Shown piece after piece: positions 41,969 to 44,309 of a stretch of 44,309 bases of DNA; the first letter of the stretch is position 1, and the number at the start of each line of letters is the position of its first letter. The DNA lies in NCBI GenBank assembly GCA_000989305.1, contig LBTB01000013.1, forward strand, positions 1-44,309. Direction: 5' to 3'. The stretch is from Candidatus Shapirobacteria bacterium GW2011_GWF2_37_20. GTDB lineage: Bacteria; Patescibacteriota; Microgenomatia; UBA12405. Both the position numbers and the translations under genes were made by a program. The notes under the pieces were generated by a model that had not been told where the DNA came from, made no database searches, and saw only the letters and a program-made list of their open reading frames with translations.

Positions 41969-44188
41969 ATGGCTAAAAACTCTGTCGATATTACTATCGG
42001 AAACAAAAAAATTACACTTACTACCGGTCAACTTGCCCCTCAGGCTAATGCTGCAGTCACTGCTCAAATAGGCAATACTGTAGTCCTGGCCACCGTTGTT
42101 TTAGGCGCCATTGATAAAAACAAAGATTATTTTCCTCTCTCTGTTGAATTTGCCGACAAGCTTTACGCTGGCGGTTTAATCAAAGGTGGTAAATGGATCA
42201 AGCGCGAAGGTGGCCCTTCCGATACCGCCATCCTTTTTGGTCGCATTATCGATCGCTCCATTCGCCCGCTATTCTCCACCGATTTTAAATATGAAGTTCA
42301 GGTTATCGTCACCGTTTTGAGTAACGATAAAGAAAACGATGTTGTTATTCCCGCCTTTACGGCCGTTTCCACCGCCTTAATGCTTTCAGACATTCCCTTT
42401 AGTGGTCCCGTTTCCATTGTTCGTGTCGGCTCAGAAAATAACGAATTAAAACTTTTCCCCACTATTAGCGATCTTCAAAAATCGACCTTAGATCTCCTCG
42501 TTTGTAAGGATGCCAAAGGTATCAACATGATCGAAGCTGATGCCAATATTGTTGACAATGACACTGCCCTCAAGGCCATGCAACTAGCTTTTGATACTGG
42601 TACCGAAATTAACAAACAATTAGAAGAATTTGCCAAAAAATTCGGTAAAAAGAAAATTGAATATGAGCCCCTGTCTCCATCAAAAGAATTAATTTCTGAA
42701 ATTGAGACCTTGGTCAAAAAAGAATTGACTCAATTCATGGCCGATGGCGTTGATGGTGCTCACATTATTGCCGAAGATAAAATCAAAGAAAAAGTCAAAG
42801 AAGCTTATGAAACCAAAATCAAAGCCGAAGAAGTTGAGGCCAATCAAGTCATCGAAGCTGTTGATATTTTAGTTCGTCAATACTTGCGGACAGCTACTTT
42901 AGCTGGTACTCGTTATGACAAAAGAGCCTTTGACGAAATCCGTCCTTTAGAGATAGAGGCCGGAGTTCTTCCTATGACCCATGGTTCAGCTCTTTTTCAA
43001 CGCGGTTTAACTCAAGCACTAACTATTACCACTCTTGGCTCATTAGCCGAACAGCAATATCTTCAAAGTAGTAATGGTGAAGTATCTAAGCGTTACATTC
43101 ATTATTATTCCGCCGCTCCTTTTTCCACCGGCCAAACTGGTCGTTTCGGCCGTCCAGGTCGTCGCGAAGTTGGTCATGGTGCACTAGCTGAAAAGGCCTT
43201 AGTTCCTGTTATTCCTTCTATTGAAGATTTTCCCTATACCATTACTTTAACCTCTGAGGTTATGTCTCAAAACGGTTCTTCCTCTATGGCTTCTACCTGC
43301 GGTTCCACTCTCTCACTTATGGATGCTGGTGTTCCTATCAAAGACAAAGTTGCTGGAATTTCTATTGGTATGATTTCCGATGATGCAGACAAATATGTTT
43401 TATTAACCGACATCGCTGGAATTGAAGACCATTGTGGTGATATGGATTTTAAAATTACCGGTACCCGGAATGGTATTACTGCCATCCAACTTGATATCAA
43501 GAGAATGGGACTATCCATGCAAATGATTATCGATACCTTTGCTGCTTCTACCAAAGCTCGTCTTCAAATTTTAGATAAAATTGATTCGGTACTTCCAGCC
43601 CCTCGAGCTGAATTATCCCAATACGCTCCCAAAATCAAAATGATTACTCTTCCCGAAGATAAAATCGGTGAAGTTATTGGCTCCGGCGGTAAAACCATCA
43701 AGGGCTTAATGGAAAAATATGGTGTCGAAATTGATATTGACGATGACGGTCGCGCCTCTGTTTGTGCCATTGATAAGGATAAAATAGATGCCTGTCTTTA
43801 TGAGATTGAATCTATGATTAAGGAAGTCCAGATTGGTGAAGAATATGATGGTGTTGTCACTCGCGTCGAGGCCTATGGCGCCTTTGTTGAATTTCTCCCT
43901 GGCCGAGAAGCTCTTCTTCATGTTTCTGAATTAAGTGGGGGATTCATTTCCGATCCTTCCTCTATTATAAAAATCGGCGACAAACTTAAAGTCAAAATTT
44001 CCGGATTCAACGATAATCATCAAATAAAATTAAGTTCTCCTGAGTTTAAAGCAGCTCATCCGGGTAATCCCGATGCTATGCCTCAACGTGATGGTCCTTC
44101 AGCCTCCGGTCGTCCTCCCTTCCGAAACTTCGGTAGCCCTAGTGGTCAAAACCGTTCCTCTTTTGGTGGTGGCCGCCCCCGACGCTAA
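41969..44188 (+). CDS. pnp: Polyribonucleotide nucleotidyltransferase (PNPase)
   Basis: 3'-5' phosphorolytic exoribonuclease. 739 residues: two RNase PH domains split by a helical region (about 215-290), then KH (IGEVIGSGGKTIKGLMEK) and S1 (GEEYDGVVTRVEAYGAFVEFLPG). Catalytic region: PFSTGQTGRFGRPGRREVGHG and NGSSSMASTCGSTLSLMDAG, with the active-site Asp in ISIGMISDD. The tail is Gly/Arg/Ser-rich, a likely RNA-binding extension. Complete core. Confidence 0.97.
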   Translation: MAKNSVDITIGNKKITLTTGQLAPQANAAVTAQIGNTVVLATVVLGAIDKNKDYFPLSVEFADKLYAGGLIKGGKWIKREGGPSDTAILFGRIIDRSIRPLFSTDFKYEVQVIVTVLSNDKENDVVIPAFTAVSTALMLSDIPFSGPVSIVRVGSENNELKLFPTISDLQKSTLDLLVCKDAKGINMIEADANIVDNDTALKAMQLAFDTGTEINKQLEEFAKKFGKKKIEYEPLSPSKELISEIETLVKKELTQFMADGVDGAHIIAEDKIKEKVKEAYETKIKAEEVEANQVIEAVDILVRQYLRTATLAGTRYDKRAFDEIRPLEIEAGVLPMTHGSALFQRGLTQALTITTLGSLAEQQYLQSSNGEVSKRYIHYYSAAPFSTGQTGRFGRPGRREVGHGALAEKALVPVIPSIEDFPYTITLTSEVMSQNGSSSMASTCGSTLSLMDAGVPIKDKVAGISIGMISDDADKYVLLTDIAGIEDHCGDMDFKITGTRNGITAIQLDIKRMGLSMQMIIDTFAASTKARLQILDKIDSVLPAPRAELSQYAPKIKMITLPEDKIGEVIGSGGKTIKGLMEKYGVEIDIDDDGRASVCAIDKDKIDACLYEIESMIKEVQIGEEYDGVVTRVEAYGAFVEFLPGREALLHVSELSGGFISDPSSIIKIGDKLKVKISGFNDNHQIKLSSPEFKAAHPGNPDAMPQRDGPSASGRPPFRNFGSPSGQNRSSFGGGRPRR

Positions 44189-44217
44189 GGTCAGTCTGAA
44201 TTTTTTCTGAAAAGTAA

Positions 44218-44223
44218 TATAAT
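44218..44223 (+). promoter_or_regulatory. -10 box of a leaderless gene
   Basis: TATAAT ends exactly 6 nt before the ATG at 44230. Confidence 0.55.
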
Positions 44224-44229
44224 CCACTT

Positions 44230-44309
44230 ATGTTCTGTCGTTCCTGTGGTAAAAAAATCAGCCCCAAAAGTATTTTTTGTGAATACTGTGGGGAGAAACA
44301 GAAAAAAAT
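44230..44309 (+). CDS. Zinc-ribbon protein (5' part only)
   Basis: The frame opens at ATG 44230 and leaves the window after 26 codons. It has two CxxCG pairs (MFCRSCGKK and IFCEYCGEK), the short zinc-ribbon found at the N-terminus of many membrane or regulatory proteins. The rest is missing, so no function can be given. The -10 sits 6 nt upstream, again a leaderless start. Confidence 0.7.
   Translation, partial: MFCRSCGKKISPKSIFCEYCGEKQKK

Noticed and set aside
1-44309. Phage, insertion sequence or defence island
   Set aside because: No integrase, transposase, terminal repeats or known defence genes; almost all genes are housekeeping or envelope genes.

Overview
This 44.3-kb window looks like one contig of a small-genome, AT-rich bacterium of the Candidate Phyla Radiation (Patescibacteria), most likely Microgenomates. 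That placement is inference. It rests on tight packing of housekeeping genes, almost no Shine-Dalgarno sequences, a short IF2, a DnaJ without zinc fingers, surface proteins with Thr/Pro (PTSTP) stalks, and DUF2298 and GT39-like membrane proteins. The genetic code is standard: TGA ends several genes, including the ATGA overlaps, and tRNA-Trp has anticodon CCA. There are no phage genes, insertion sequences or CRISPR arrays.

Layout. 1-400 (minus): 5' part of an Asp/Glu-racemase-like gene, tRNA-Trp, and an attenuator-like leader. 478-4798: small orphan, rplY (L25), a TPR-like membrane protein, a tsaC-tsaE fusion, an anchored orphan, tsaD, and a thioredoxin-like protein without its cysteines. 4801-7339 (minus): tatD, metG, rpsT. 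7393-12457: murJ, then pilN/pilO-like genes, a small membrane protein and two anchored surface proteins (one frameshifted). 12459-21340: envelope glycan cluster (polyprenyl-phosphate phosphoribosyltransferase-like UbiA, two GT39-like proteins, a frameshifted GT4, a CDP-paratose-epimerase-like SDR, PAP2, and DUF2298 with an inserted LysM). 21368-33711: UvrD-like helicase, FemAB, gatC-gatA-small ORF-gatB, HD protein, alpha/beta hydrolase, helicase-nuclease, dut, rmuC. 33760-37886: hrcA-grpE-dnaK-dnaJ behind a CIRCE-like operator. 37909-44188: nusA-infB, a degenerate DHH-like protein, a small Cys protein, rpsO and pnp. The right edge opens a zinc-ribbon gene.

How the genes work together. Translation and RNA genes (L25, S15, S20, MetRS, IF2, NusA, GatCAB, t6A synthesis, PNPase) alternate with envelope building (MurJ, FemAB, polyprenyl-sugar enzymes, pilus-like proteins) and DNA repair.

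The most notable signals are regulatory. Many transcription-unit heads carry a -10 hexamer 5-10 nt before the start codon, so mRNAs should be leaderless, and some divergent genes share one -10 sequence. The exceptions with real leaders hold structure: an attenuator-like leader peptide before tRNA-Trp, an intrinsic terminator before nusA, a nested hairpin before rpsO, and a CIRCE variant before hrcA.
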